Shown: positions 10,001 through 20,174 of the stretch, piece after piece
Position numbering within the stretch: position 1 is the first letter of the stretch
Layout of the letters: every line of letters begins with the position of its first letter
The notes under the pieces: generated by a model
The model's input: only the letters and a program-made list of their open reading frames with translations
Told to the model about the DNA's origin: nothing
The model's database searches: none
Translations under genes and position numbers: made by a program
NCBI GenBank assembly: GCA_024180945.1
Contig: JAKSGN010000005.1
Span: 2,046,001 to 2,110,000, forward strand
Source of the DNA: Macrophomina tecta
Lineage: Eukaryota > Ascomycota > Dothideomycetes > Botryosphaeriales > Botryosphaeriaceae
Direction of reading: 5' to 3'
DNA length: 64,000 nucleotides

Positions 10001-12899
10001 CTTCCGTGACGACGTCAATCGACTTCTCTTCTGTGACAGTGGTGCCATACTTGCGCCTGGAAGATCTGAGATCCACACGGAGGCCCTTAATGCTGACCAT
10101 ACGCGCCCAGATTTTCTTGAGACCCGGAGCTTCAGTATACAGACGTAATAACTTCGCCCGTGCGAATGGCGATGCCCATCGATGACGACCGGCATCGAAA
10201 CCTTGAATCTGAAGCATCAGTGGAGGGTCTCCCGGCATGGTGGCTTTGGCCTGAATGAAAGCGACTCTGAAATCGAGAGTGACGATTTCGGGCTTCGCTG
10301 GGGTCATTGGGGTAGAAGCCACGGTATCGGCCGCTTCCGCATCTGGCACCGTAAGGTGTCTCTGGTGTGTTCTTGGAGCTGCAGCAGTTGGACTGGCGAA
10401 GTTGCGGTCATTGTACTGCTTGACAAAAGCTCTGCGGAGGACCATTGTTGCGACGCCAATCGCAAAATGCCTGTAGAGCGAATAGTGGAGAAAAAGACTC
10501 TGCGCGAAGGAGTTGATATGGAAAACGGGTCCTTGGATGTCGGTGGATGTGGTAAACGCAACTTCGAAGCGAGGAAGCTTCAGGAACGATTCCTCTTCCC
10601 GAGAATCAGAAGACTCGATCACGAAGCCCTCGAGTCCTGCTACGTGGATAGCCAGTCGTCGGCCATCCGTCTCAGTAAGTTTTCTCTTACGAGGCGCCGG
10701 CGAGGGCGGTGGTGACGATGGCGACGATGCTCTGAGCTGGGATTCTGTCGGGACCGTTCTGCTAGTTGCTCTGCGTCTTGATATCCGCGATCCAGCGTCT
10801 TCGGTCTTGTCAGCCTTATACTCTGCTGTCCAGGAATCCAGATGCAAAGCACAACCGCGGGAATGCTCTGATACATCAGGATCTATCCCAGCGACTTCCA
10901 CGTTAAAATCTGCTCCTTGAACCTGAAGGTGAGCCAGCCATTTTGGCAACCGGCGCAAGAAGTTTGGCTTATTCTTTGATGAAGACCGGCCGGCATTGGA
11001 CGCCTCGTACGTACGCAGCTGAGCAACAATTTGACGTACGCCCTCGCTAATCTCAGGACGAACCATGAAGATGTTGAAGGTCTCAAAGTTGAGGCCAATG
11101 ACGACCGATACCTCGGGCGATGCGTCCAGCTGAACTTTGACTTCCGTGGCGTCGGTTACAAGGAGATTGTGCTTCTCGCCTGACGCGGTCTGATAGTAGA
11201 GCTCGTGAGATGCCATACGGAAGAACGATGCCAAGGAGTAGTGTAGATCTCCTCCAGCGGAGTGAGACGACTCTACGTCGAGGGATAACGACGACATATT
11301 GGAGATCAGAAGATCAAATTCTTCGCTATCCTTCTTGTCTGACTCCATAGGAGGCAGCGTGACTCTGACGACAGGCTCATGCACAGAGAACTTGACGTTC
11401 GCTTTGGGCAGCAACCGAGAGGCAACGTGTCGTTTGGTGTGAGGGCTTTGGCCTGACCTACTCTTGCTGTCTGATCTCTGTAGCAAGGCCAGTATCAGGG
11501 GAAGATGCCTCGGATCAAGGTCCAGCGAGGGAGATGTGACGACAAAGTTTGCAAACAAGATGTTTGTGTTACGCTCTGTTGCATCTCTTTCGCGATCTAT
11601 CTGGATTGTCTTCGAAGGCAGCGTGGTCTTGAGGGTCATCGTGGCCATAGGAATGTACAGGAGTCTTTCCGGATGATCCTGCCCGTGATCGATACCGATG
11701 GAAATCGCAATAGCCGCAATTAGAGCCTGATGCGCGATATCGTGAGGTGAAAAGTACATTAGATGCGCCGGACTCCGGGGGTCCAGACGAAGAAGGTCGA
11801 ATCCAAACTCCTTCATAGACATATTTAGGAAGACCGGGCTCTCCTTCGTGCTGCCGTCGCGAATCCGTTTCGTTAGGCCGAAGAAACTAACGGCGAACTG
11901 AATTTCCTGTATTCCGCGCAAGATGGAGCTAACGAATTCTTTAGAATCCGACACAGTCTGGACAATCTCTTCCTCCCGGCTGCCGGGGCGATCCAACTCC
12001 TCCATTACATCGTTAAAGGTATAGCCTCTATCCGGTCCGAAAGTCTCTGTGGCAGCGTCAGACTTCTTTTTCTCCCTGACTCTTTCCAGACAGGTGAGGA
12101 TATCATCGAATGGCACGTTGAGACGGCCGAGTTTTAAAGCAATAGAGGCATCACGCAGTCCGTCCAATTCTTTGTACAGCAAACCGTGCACATTCAGCGT
12201 AAGGTGGTCCAAAATCTCGGTAGATTCCTGGCCTTCTGGGCTGAAGAGAATGTTCCTAACAGTGAAGATCCACTCGGCGGGGCTCTGGTCGTCGGACTTG
12301 GCCCTCCTGTGCTGGAACAGCCGGCTGCGGTCGACCATCTTCCTCCTCGTATCAACAGCAGCGGTGAATTGAGCGACTTGGACGGAGCCGACGTCCTGGA
12401 TGACCAGGGATGTAGAAGTGGCCACTACATCGAACAGGCGGATCCAGTCCAACTTCCTATGCAACTTTTTTATCCGCTCCTTCGTCTCCGTCAACTTCTG
12501 CCAGGTCCTGCTCCGCTTGTGCCCCTTCCTGAACCCGCCCTCTGAGGCCTCGCGACCGTTTTCCCTGTGCGCCAGAGATCCATTTACTTGATTCTTGGGA
12601 GCGGGGGCCCGGGCCGCGCCCGCCCCCAGCTTGTTGAGGTCAACCGAGACCTTGAGTTCCTCGAGCACGACGCTGACATATGTGGGTTGGGCGAAGGTGG
12701 GCCGGTGGAGCGATATTCTTAGGCCGCGGACGTCGAGGCGGATGCCATCCTTGGGTGTGTATGATATGCGGCGCAGGCCGTACCAGCCCAGACGCTGGAT
12801 GGAGATGCCGGTGACGATTCGGAGGAGTGCGAAGACAACGAAGGTGGAGAGGTAGAGCAGGACGAGAAGGCCAGACAGGAACGAGAGGGTGGTGGCCAT
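4047..12899 (-). CDS. fmp27: Fmp27/BLTP2-type bridge-like lipid transfer protein
   Basis: This is a giant RBG (repeating beta-groove) protein that forms a hydrophobic channel moving lipids between the ER and the plasma membrane at contact sites. It is the fungal relative of animal BLTP2/Hobbit and plant SABRE. The 2,950-residue frame is uninterrupted. A hydrophobic anchor (about residues 5-27) tethers it to the ER. The three family signatures appear in the expected order: the GFWDK segment near residue 1385, the SW segment (FSHFYSWWSLFSGA) near 1600, and the WPPW segment (SSWPPWVPFEV) near 2183. Disordered Ser/Arg-rich inserts occur near 720-750, 1120-1190 and in the last 500 residues. Yeast Fmp27 has about 2,630 residues, so this copy is longer, mostly in those inserts. 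The ATG at 12899 directly precedes the anchor, which supports this start. Confidence 0.95.
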   Translation of the reverse strand: MATTLSFLSGLLVLLYLSTFVVFALLRIVTGISIQRLGWYGLRRISYTPKDGIRLDVRGLRISLHRPTFAQPTYVSVVLEELKVSVDLNKLGAGAARAPAPKNQVNGSLAHRENGREASEGGFRKGHKRSRTWQKLTETKERIKKLHRKLDWIRLFDVVATSTSLVIQDVGSVQVAQFTAAVDTRRKMVDRSRLFQHRRAKSDDQSPAEWIFTVRNILFSPEGQESTEILDHLTLNVHGLLYKELDGLRDASIALKLGRLNVPFDDILTCLERVREKKKSDAATETFGPDRGYTFNDVMEELDRPGSREEEIVQTVSDSKEFVSSILRGIQEIQFAVSFFGLTKRIRDGSTKESPVFLNMSMKEFGFDLLRLDPRSPAHLMYFSPHDIAHQALIAAIAISIGIDHGQDHPERLLYIPMATMTLKTTLPSKTIQIDRERDATERNTNILFANFVVTSPSLDLDPRHLPLILALLQRSDSKSRSGQSPHTKRHVASRLLPKANVKFSVHEPVVRVTLPPMESDKKDSEEFDLLISNMSSLSLDVESSHSAGGDLHYSLASFFRMASHELYYQTASGEKHNLLVTDATEVKVQLDASPEVSVVIGLNFETFNIFMVRPEISEGVRQIVAQLRTYEASNAGRSSSKNKPNFLRRLPKWLAHLQVQGADFNVEVAGIDPDVSEHSRGCALHLDSWTAEYKADKTEDAGSRISRRRATSRTVPTESQLRASSPSSPPPSPAPRKRKLTETDGRRLAIHVAGLEGFVIESSDSREEESFLKLPRFEVAFTTSTDIQGPVFHINSFAQSLFLHYSLYRHFAIGVATMVLRRAFVKQYNDRNFASPTAAAPRTHQRHLTVPDAEAADTVASTPMTPAKPEIVTLDFRVAFIQAKATMPGDPPLMLQIQGFDAGRHRWASPFARAKLLRLYTEAPGLKKIWARMVSIKGLRVDLRSSRRKYGTTVTEEKSIDVVTEAVRIAVPHQLVVHHVFDNITNTIKTVEQLHHRFRTQSNEYILDKPPEGPKKVPRISVRSQALLFEIEEGGFEWKLGTIFRLGMLEQRQRLAREEAFEIKARKLAESDRRRGNTSHRARSAHPRGRSSQRRGTVDAGRRSRSADRDVRVTSPQERGRRMRYDVDGTAELDDNARVHIEQAREKLNRLHAQSWKRRIDQGLNFTNTAVRDIRAMFWGIDDMPEEIEQTERILAIPQRPALMAFLVSDLNFIVDKPSFPISEYPAYLNRIGKGMPVDMQYSLLIPMNVQINLGEARLTLRDYPLPFIHVPAIRAGQSARLPSLSLKTDFVIAEEYRDKESSRLVDVEVVPPEVAESGEKSGGFTVSVRRTIAPVKTYSDMRVEVNTSYPTRITWGTSYQPAIQDMMQVIEGFSKAAMDPSEKVGFWDKIRLSFHSKINIAWKGDGDVHLILKGSRDPYKVTGDGAGFTMCWRDNVRLNLGQEDDQKKLITVDSGVCILAVPDLSHYARVVEQEESDSESVVSGSSFKNGASFRKTVMKLSGNVRWLVGLMFEREEDGKRSFDFEPHYNVILKHPDYAKPSDGKEYDAFRGFRSHHIHMSLGISAPHDRDWSVANTKASPNYNSVHLTPRFFSHFYSWWSLFSGAMALPVRQGPLWPGVEKSGKKFGRHLATLKFSILLSPLYMSHIYKHKDPDEYGKSVVSATGLKVRLDSFMLDIHQRREEFRTSAQGGNKSATTTGMRINQVQLDFISADIRAISAMINGTEQSDIEEATEDTLASYQNQEDPQVDLSKFTIPDNDLTWVDMDDFVELDWILPSESNPETKILPLAYAPRFTYFRQTDHHDNISGDPHRSSQFGNEPTHYCVMSKQNDPRRVQCNLISDRLKKVLEQIEQSQRDIGEQQLRILRSTSEDDWELEERLAVYQHHDEMLKRKRDILQSMYSSLIHRLERDDPSSAVPRSESEDQYFEAPELYDATDKETKGLDATPLADYISDFNNRFVIHNAQVKWNNALRNIILRYIHQVSQRRGFVYYMSRRAVKFILDIVEEQSKAKEPPPSPGTRPRTTSTPLSPQADDDMDVRDRIQQLLEDGKKFVNANDPEMANEENRKANADNANEDIAQEFTAQNAYHVRLIAPQIQLQSEKNPKSAVLVTAKGMQLKVIEVMDKDRVEDDVSGLVQRRFSAAMDSLQIFVTSTKTFSTEYLHMYSGNRYGAAAGSSWPPWVPFEVMFEFDTNPYGFSRVVQRTSASLRYDKYNTLRLKYNEDISGDDNSHAHCPDNAESRIDHLWVEFPHVRAVCDSMQYYAMYIIVLDLLLYSEPLERQRSEKLEKIMLASDFSDLNGAPELVVSLQERIHQLEEIKTRFQIHEQYLDREGWKNRIELERTISENEEELFFMMKAITTSQRKTDDRAAEASQPTGLLRYLITASEIVWHLVREGNESLAEFQLGNASFDRTDNSDGSNLNSMEIERIHGLNLLPDAVYPEMIAPYLDEKGSFVEGRDTKMLRVHWYMLEAIAGIPVMDHFEVNLFPLKVQLEREIGKKLFEYIFPGVGSNAFENGGFSPFMVKHALPAQGEETEISGCAEGESPIGQDSPEVGSSIHSQRASIDGSGPGALELRLQPTLALPEARPKSSSGLSSRKGAGGGIDFSSFRMFDASSRAGTSLFRNLHSSAGPKDTSDTLTIASARPSSRRSSATKLSGMGEEKSKNRFAMSRAPSSTRKEKSQADDINQMMNRASNYMTFAYIKIPSMVLCLSYKGKGNRNVEDIHDLVFRMPTIEYRNKTWSNLDLALALKKDVIRALISHTGAILNNKFSHHRPKDKARLKQIANPSILLNTSGDVSTTTSDKDSSRDRSPAETASTGDEPRRSFTSGRDSQLSHADSWSSSARSVTGTTWTAGSGGNMAGSGAILEEPVTFADEISQVDDRDTASIRHAPNSLHRAITAMSYRSRDKDPGEESEESNRMKSRLLLGKKFVKSLGQHGSGSSPGR

Positions 12900-14465
12900 G
12901 ATGTCGCCCTATCAGCCGCCATGCGCTCTGGGAGGAGCGGGAGGGGCTGTTGGAGTTGTCGCGAATGAGGGTAGGTGGCTCGCGCTCCGTCAATTCGAGG
13001 GGCGAAAGGGGCCGGGGTCACGACCAAATTGCGGGCTATCGTGGCCCCATTGCCAGACGGTATGCGCGCGGAGGGGGAAAATGCCAGCTTTTTGGCGGCT
13101 TGGGGAAACCTGGCGGCGGCGGCGGCTCGCGGCAGGCCCGGAGAACGGCTGGGGATTTTGGAGAGGATTCGAGGACCAGGGATGACGTCGCTTGGGCTGG
13201 GGGCTGATGCAAGCGTTGCGGCGCGGCGCTGCAGAGTGCTGAGAAAAGCTGGAGACAGCGAGGTGGCAGCAAACGGGCGGCGCGTGTTTCTTCAGCACCC
13301 CTCGCAGTTGCAGGGGCGGCCAAGGCAAGGTGGGAGGTGTCACAAAGGCCCGCGGAGGCTGACTCGCTGGCCGTGCGCTGGTGTTGACGGGCGATCAGCA
13401 CGCGCGCGACTGCTCGCTCTATCTCTTCCGCGGCCAAGCTTTGGAGGGCTGCTCGCCTCGCTCTCCTCATCGAGCGCTACACCTATACGCCCACCATGGC
13501 TTTGCGATCCGGCGCCGCGGACCTGCGCGCCTGCGTGCCTTCTCGAAAAATCTAGATCTGGCACAGCTGCAGATCCAGCGGCCAGCAGCCGATGGCCTCC
13601 GGAGATCCCAATAGCACAGCTCCCCGCTTACACGCTAGCTAGCTGCCGCCCGAGCCAGACGACCGACGCGTCGCCCCCCCTCAGCTCTCGGTGGTGCAAG
13701 GGACACCGCGACGGCGCCGTGCCGCTGCTACACAACCTTTGCGTGCACTCGCCGTCCCTGATTCGGAGCCACGTTGTCCTGTCCCGCTGATCAACAATGC
13801 CATCTTGCCTGCTGTTCTCGCGCTGATGGAGCCTTTTATGCGCAACATGAGCGTTTCCGCGATTTCTCCCCTTTCGGGCTGAGTCCGAGCCTCGTCCGCT
13901 GCTGCAACGCCTGCCCGGACTTAGGCTGCCCTCCGGACATAAGCCCTCCCAAAAGCAGACCTATGGTTGCATGCGAGCCTTTCCCGCCAACGTATCAAAG
14001 AATTTGGGACTACCGGCCGACTGTTGTCTTCGCCAAACTGGAACTTTCGGGCTCGCCCTCAAAGCTGGCCAGAAGACAAGGTTTGGTGGCTGGTAGGGGT
14101 GGCACGGGACAGCTGTAGCCCATGCCGTCCCTGTTTTCTGCTCGAGTTCTCGAACCTTGCCCTCTTGGGCATATGAATTCCTCTCTAGCACTGCTCTCTG
14201 TCGCAACGACCTCTCAGTTATTTCACTCACCCTCCTGCACTCAGATATACCCTCAGTCACGTCTCATCACGTCGTCACAGTTACGGTCAAGGTGGCCGCG
14301 GCCGATGCTGCTTATCTCTTGGTAGAATGTTATTGCTCACGAGTTCAGATTCGCTTTATGGACGCTGTCCAAAATCTGCATGAAGTAATACGGTATTAGA
14401 ATCCCCTACCTCCCACCATCAATAGGTCGACTCGGTGGTCAATGGCATAAGAAGAGGGAGGTGCC
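12900..14465. other. Intergenic region, FMP27 upstream side
   Basis: This GC-rich DNA holds the FMP27 promoter on one side and the 3' flank of the WW-domain gene on the other. Long open frames in several phases (up to 271 codons on the plus strand at 12975-13790) overlap each other on both strands and have skewed Ala/Arg/Pro composition, as expected from GC-rich non-coding DNA. No domain or splice structure was found. Confidence 0.5.
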
Positions 14466-15505
14466 TTAGTCGTAGGCTTCCTCGTATGCCTCCTCGTACG
14501 CTTCGCGAGCCTCCTCCAACTCCTCCTTGTCACTACTCGAGACAGAACTACCAGAGCGGGTCTCGTCGGGCAGGTCATCCGTCGGCGGGGGGACGGGGTT
14601 ATAGTAGGATGAATCCGGCGGGGGAGCAGAGCGCGCGTTCTCGTCGTCCGAGTCCTCGGTCATTTCGTGGGCTATCGCAGGATGAGATCAGCATACACGT
14701 TCCGCAGCAGTGAAAGAGCAGGGGAGTTTCGGGCGAATGCACAGCTTACCAACAACAGCTCCGAGCACGGCTCCACCAACAACACCAGCACCCGCAGCAG
14801 CGACCATGGCGCCGGTGCTGTGGCCCCCCTTCTTTTCCTTCTTCTCGACATCGCCATAGTACTCCTTCTGGTGCTCGCCGTGGGCACCCTCTTGGCCGTA
14901 GCCGCCGCCGTAGCCGACCGGAGGAGCGGCGTTGCCGTACTCGTTGTAGAACTCGCCGCCTGGGCCGCGCGAAGCCTCCTGACCATATCCGGGCTGCTCC
15001 CACTGCGAGCGACCACTGGCAGGCTCGGCATAGTAGGCGCGGTTACGGGTGGAATCCCAATGAGAGTACCAGCCGGCCGGAAGCGGCGGAGGATCGAAGC
15101 TGGGAGGCGGAGGTGCGGGAGGCGCACCATAGCCGTGAGGGGCAGGCGACTGGTATTGCTGTGGCGGGGGCTGGCCGTACGGGGGTTGACCGTAGCCCTG
15201 CTGGGGAGGCGGAGACTGGTAGTGTTGAGGCGGGGGCTGTCCGTAGGGCTGGCCATACTGAGGCTGGCCGTAGCCCTGTTGGGGAGGGGGAGGCGATTGG
15301 TAGTGTTGAGGCGGGGGCTGGCCGTAGCCGCTCTGATCGTAATAGCCACGGGAGGCCTCTGTGAAGCGCAGCGTTAGGGTCGCTTCCGTTTGCTGCGCCA
15401 TTCAGGTGAGCGCATTTGCTTACCACCCTCAGAATGCTTTTCCTTCTCTTTGTCGCCAAATCCAAGGCCCTCAAACTCCTTGGTCATTTTCTTAAAGAAC
15501 GACAT
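14466..15505 (-). CDS. WW-domain protein with glycine-zipper segment
   Basis: Three exons, 15424-15505, 15358-14750 and 14671-14466, join in frame to 298 residues (donors GTAAGC and GTAAGC). The protein starts MSFFKKMTKEFEG, followed by a long Pro/Gln/Tyr/Gly-rich region with repeats of the type YGQPPPQHYQS. A WW domain follows (LPAGWYSHWDS... to SRSQWEQP in pattern, about residues 128-160). Further on is a glycine zipper (AMVAAAGAGVVGGAVLGAVVG), then an acidic Glu-rich tail with repeated EEAYEEAYD. WW domains bind proline-rich peptides, and glycine zippers often pack in membranes or oligomers. The combination resembles fungal WW/glycine-zipper adaptor-like proteins of unknown role. A TATAAAA lies about 108 bp upstream of the ATG. 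No specific function is assigned. Confidence 0.82.
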
Positions 15506-15612
15506 GCTGGGCACACGTCCTGCAGGGCAATTGGGTGTAGGGTGTGGTGTTAGGACGCGGTGGAATGGGCAGAAGAAAGGAAGAGGCAGCAGTGAGCAGG
15601 TGGTGGGCAAGC

Positions 15613-15619
15613 TTTTATA
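15613..15619 (-). promoter_or_regulatory. TATA box of the WW-domain gene
   Basis: The sequence TATAAAA reads on the minus strand about 108 bp before the ATG at 15505, a usual spacing for a fungal TATA element. Confidence 0.5.
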
Positions 15620-17083
15620 CCAGCGTCCCGCCGGCAGTGATTGGAACAGAGTGAACAGAATAAGGTAGACTGCCCTACACGTAACGCGCGCACACCGCAA
15701 TGAAAGCTCCCAAACAACGCACCACGCTGGTCCCGCGGACGCCGCACGCAAAGCACTATTCAGCCACAGCCCCTCCTGCCTGGGTCGTCATTAGCGGCAA
15801 GCGAGCGCCGGCACCGCCTCTGCACGCGCCAACGGCCGCCCACCTACACCACGATGGGGACCCTCGGACCCCGTGAGATCATTCACTTTTCCAGTTTCCT
15901 CTGGAGGACAGCTGGATTCTGGGGAGCGTCCAAAGCCCCCCAAATTTGTCACCGACAGGCCAAGGGCAGGAGAAATTCGCGCAGAGCTGGAACTGGGCAC
16001 GCTCGGAAGACGGCACCTGAGGAGCATGGGCACAACTTGAGACTCTTTTCCCATAGGCTGCCGTACCGGCCCGGCCCTGTCCGCCTATTAGCCAAGACTC
16101 GCGGTGATTGCGCCAGTGTGGCACGCGTGGGGATGCCCGCGCGAAATTGATGGGCTGTTGGCCCGCGCATGCTTGGTGACTGTCCGACCTCCTGCTGATG
16201 TGGCTGAGAAGGCCTGGCGAAGCGATAACGTCGCATGTCTTGGTTTCTCTTTGAGCACGAAGATCCGCGGCTGGAGGTTGCGCTGCCATGCAAATGCGCC
16301 CGACACACCCCATAGAGCTCCCGCGGTCCGTCCGGTAAGCTGCCAGACTTTCTCCGTCAGGGCACACTCCATCGAGAGGCTAATAATAGAGCGGGGAAGG
16401 TGTTCCCCGCGCCATGGGAAATGATGAGCGGCCATATTGATGACGCAGCATGCTGCTGTGAGCTCAAAATCCCAAACTCAGGAGGCTCAGGTTGCAGGGG
16501 ATAGGGAATCGACTAGAACGACGAGAGGGATGATGGTAGGTAATGATATTCAAAGGTGAAGAAAATCGCCGTCTATCCACATCAGGCCGTACAGTCTATC
16601 TAACGTACCCACAACGATCCCTACAAACTTCACCAAAAAAAAAAAAAAAAAAAAGAAGAGAAGAAAAACGGATCTGGTCAATGACGTGAGACAGGCAACA
16701 AAATACTCCTGAACTCCGAGTGACCACGTCTCGTGAAATGCCCATAATGCTGTCGTGCACTATCCAATGCGCGCTCATTGACACATAATAGCCAAACCGG
16801 CCCGAAATACTCTCGTGGATGCATCTTCCCAAACGCCAAAAAATGCCGGTGTCATCTGAAGGGGAATAAGATAGGAAAGGAGAGAGCACAGGGGAAACAA
16901 AGATCATTCGTCATAGGCGACGGCCACGTGCGGGCAGGGCTGTTGGGGTGTGGCGCATGAGCCGGGGTGTATGGCGAACGTTCACCCTCAGACACCACCG
17001 TAACCACCCTGTTCCGCTCTCACCCCAAGCAGACGCTCTTGCTCCGCTCCTGGCGATTGCAGCTCGCTCGCAGCAGTAGCACC
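15620..17083. other. Intergenic region, no supported gene
   Basis: This separates the WW-domain gene start from the 3' end of the PQ-loop transporter gene. Only overlapping, composition-biased open frames are present. An A20 tract lies at 16635-16654. Confidence 0.5.
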
Positions 17084-18361
17084 TCATGGAGTCGTTGGGA
17101 TCCATCCGCGAAGCCATCCGGAGACGCGACGCCAGCGGAACCTCTTACCTCCCGGGCCGTCCTCGGGCACCAGGACTGTGCTGTCTGCCAGCGATCCCTC
17201 GCCGTAGTACCAGAACTGCACTCCCACTGCGCCGTCCATCAGCAGCACGCCCGCTGCTCCCAGCCAGAACGGGATCGCTCGACCCAGCCACTCTGCCCGT
17301 TTGCTGCCTGCAGCCCCAACCCATCCGCGCGCTCCGTATGGCGGGTACGTGCCCCACGCGCACGGGTTCGCGAGGATCGACGACGAGTAGAACAAGTTCC
17401 CCAGGAATGCCGCCAGGAAAAGCGTCGGAGACAGTCCGGATGTCGACTTGCGCTGATAGTTCTTGTACAGCTGCGGCATGCGCGACCCCAGGTACATGAG
17501 CGTGCTCAGCCAGGACAGAAGACGACCGGCCACCTGAGTGCCTGATTCGGACGACGAAGCCTTGTGCTGCGACGCGATAATGGGGAACGCTGGGCTCGGG
17601 CCATTCAGTGGCGATGCCTGCGCAACCACGGCGAGAAGCATGGAAACATAGAGGACGGTGCGCGGAGAAGGGTAGGGGGAGCTGGAGCGGCCCAGACGGC
17701 GAATCCTGTGGCCCGAAGGCGTGGCAGCCGCATCTTCGTCGTCATCATCCTGCATACCATCACGTTCCTTGGAGGGCGAGGACGAATACTGCGGGCTCCG
17801 GAAGACATCCTGGGGCTTCGAGTGCGGGATGAACTTGGCATCCACCGCGTCCTCCTCGGAGACGGAGACACCATCGATGTACTCTGCCAGGTCGCCCGAC
17901 CCGCGCCTGTGGTAGTCTGCACGCGAACCCTTCCCCCACACGCGAATCAGAGGCCTCCCATGGCGCAAGCGCTCGTACCATAGCCACTGGCCGACCAGAC
18001 AACAGTCGACAAAGCAGTAATAACAGGCGATAATAACCTGCCAGAGAGCCTGGTCCGTAAAGAGGGAGCCAAACAAGTTGGACAAGTCACCCAGCAGCCA
18101 TTCGGCCAGGAAGAAGATGCTGAGGCCCGAAGTGCTCTTCAAAGCATAGTTCTTGTATATTTGGGGGAGCTGGGCAAAGAGCCACGAGACGATGCTGAGA
18201 GTGCCGAGGAGAGTGGAGAGGAAGGCAAGCTTGCTGGGAACGCAAGTATGGAAGGTGGAAGAGAAGCGGAAGAGGAAGTCGGACTCGGGCTCGCAATGCG
18301 CGGGAAGGGAGGGCTCGAAGACGGCGCGCAAGGGCGGCCAGGGCGGAGAGGACTCTGACAT
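17084..18361 (-). CDS. PQ-loop vacuolar amino-acid transporter (Ypq/PQLC2-like)
   Basis: This is a single-exon 425-residue seven-helix membrane protein of the PQ-loop family, whose fungal members (Ypq1-3) export basic amino acids at the vacuolar membrane. Two PQ-loop repeats are present: AQLPQIYKNY with Pro66-Gln67 and SRMPQLYKNY with Pro296-Gln297. Each is followed by the conserved KSTSGLS. The first block covers three helices (about 45-130). A long polar cytosolic loop (about 135-235) carries an acidic Asp/Glu run, and the remaining helices lie between 235 and 395. The long central loop is typical of fungal members. Substrate specificity cannot be read from the sequence. The ATG at 18361 gives a sensible short N-terminus before the first helix. 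Confidence 0.9.
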   Translation of the reverse strand: MSESSPPWPPLRAVFEPSLPAHCEPESDFLFRFSSTFHTCVPSKLAFLSTLLGTLSIVSWLFAQLPQIYKNYALKSTSGLSIFFLAEWLLGDLSNLFGSLFTDQALWQVIIACYYCFVDCCLVGQWLWYERLRHGRPLIRVWGKGSRADYHRRGSGDLAEYIDGVSVSEEDAVDAKFIPHSKPQDVFRSPQYSSSPSKERDGMQDDDDEDAAATPSGHRIRRLGRSSSPYPSPRTVLYVSMLLAVVAQASPLNGPSPAFPIIASQHKASSSESGTQVAGRLLSWLSTLMYLGSRMPQLYKNYQRKSTSGLSPTLFLAAFLGNLFYSSSILANPCAWGTYPPYGARGWVGAAGSKRAEWLGRAIPFWLGAAGVLLMDGAVGVQFWYYGEGSLADSTVLVPEDGPGGKRFRWRRVSGWLRGWIPTTP

Positions 18362-20174
18362 GGTGGGCGCAAGTGGGTGGAGGAGGTGCGCAGAGGGTTG
18401 AGAGGGAGAAGAGGCAGTAGTGATGGTATGCGATAAGGCGGGTAGGCTTGCGAGTGGCTATATCAGGAACACGGCGCGGAGCGGATGACTGGGCTTGGGC
18501 TGGGTTGAGGGTGTCATGCGGGCTCTGGGTAGGGCAGGCAGGCACGGCTACGACGTATTACGCGCCGGATAGGGTGGCTCATAGATAAGAGGAGCGTGGG
18601 GAGGATGAGGCTGCTTATCGTCCAATGTGATTTCGCGTCGTCGGCGGTCGTGTTGCACGCGACCGCGGCGACTTCAGCCTCCAGCCCGGCGCTATTACTT
18701 CATCGCCCTTCCCACCACGCCTGCTGCGCGTCTCGCGCTTCTCGGCGCTGGCACTGACGGCCTGACGGCTGGTTGGCCGTGATCGCTTGCTTCGCTGGGA
18801 ATGCGATTCATCGAGAGCTGCCGCCCGTCGGAATCATGGCCGTTGATCTGGTGCGCAGTCCGCATGGACGCCGCAGGCGCCGAAGCGTCCAGGATAACCT
18901 CGAACCATCCCAACATTCCTGAACCGACATTTTCCGCGGAGCCCCTGGCGAAGGCTGCTCCGACATCATTCCCATATAAGGCTGCACCAGGTACAAGCCG
19001 AAAGGTACAGGCCCTTTGACCTTGCTCCTGCGGCCGTCTCAAGGGTCTCAGGCCAATTACCCTGCGTTACATGTTGCACACGCCGCAGTATCTGCCCGCA
19101 TGCGGTAACCCGATCCAAGATCTCTCTATGCCCTGCCCATCATACCAGTCGCCCTATACTCCCAGCACGCAGCCGCGGCTCGGTGGGACCACGGGTCCTC
19201 AGTATGCGCTTCAGGTCTCGTGCCAGTGGCCGCATGCCTGGCATGCCGCGCCAGCGCCAAAACAAAATTGGCTCCCGGGTTTCGGCTCAGTCGCGACACG
19301 TCTGAATTTGGTAAAAGAAAGTGGCACAGGCATGCTAAGCCGCCGCCCCACAACCAAATCACCAGCTGTCATCCTTGGAGTCCACTTCGGAGGTGCGCAC
19401 GCTCAGATGGAGGCTCTTGTCCCACTGGCGTTTCCCAGTCCATATGAGAGCGCCACCGACCTAAATCTCGTTAATGGCCCCGCTGTTTCAGTTACTTGGA
19501 CTCGCTCTTGTGCCTGAGGATGTTGTCTAGATGTACGGGACTCAACGACAACGCAAAGATTTGCCAACGTCGCGCCGACGGTGCAGATGGTGAGATAATG
19601 CTCCACTATTTCGCGCAAGGATAAAACAATCAGGGTATCGGTGGGTCTGGCCTGTAGATCTGCGGAGAAACCGTGGAGCGTATCTTCCTTCGCTGTATGT
19701 ACTCTCAATTCTGGTGCCGAAATTTCGACGGGCCACCCATTTCGGATTGGGAACGAGCATACGAGGACGGAACATATCCCAACCGCGCGAAATACTGGAC
19801 CACTAGATAGACGCCAGTGAATTTCTTGAAGACTTCAACTATGAATGCGTGATTTCATTGGCTACCAATACAAGATGCGGAAAGACTACAGGGTCGTTAT
19901 ACCGCGCTTCTCTTCGATCTTGATACTAGCGACCCCAGCCGCTCTTCCAATGGTTTGACCGGATGCGTCCTGCGACGATTCACACACTCTCATCAACCTC
20001 CTCCTGAACTCTCACGTACTCGCCTTGTCCAGCTTCATACCGAGGCCTGTGGTAGAGAAAACAGAATGTCAGCATCTACAGTCACCTGCGCCGCATCCAT
20101 CACAAATGCGCGTCCTCAACCAAAAGAAAGTATGAGAACACACCTATATATCTAATAGGTAGCCGGACGCGAAC
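18362..20174. other. Intergenic region, no supported gene
   Basis: This 1.8 kb stretch lies between the PQ-loop gene start and the 3' end of the next minus-strand gene. Open frames up to 148 codons are present, but none has a domain, a signal peptide or intron pattern that I can support. Confidence 0.5.

Noticed and set aside
12975..13790. 271-codon plus-strand frame upstream of FMP27
   Set aside because: Biased composition, overlapping long frames on both strands and no domain; typical of GC-rich intergenic DNA.
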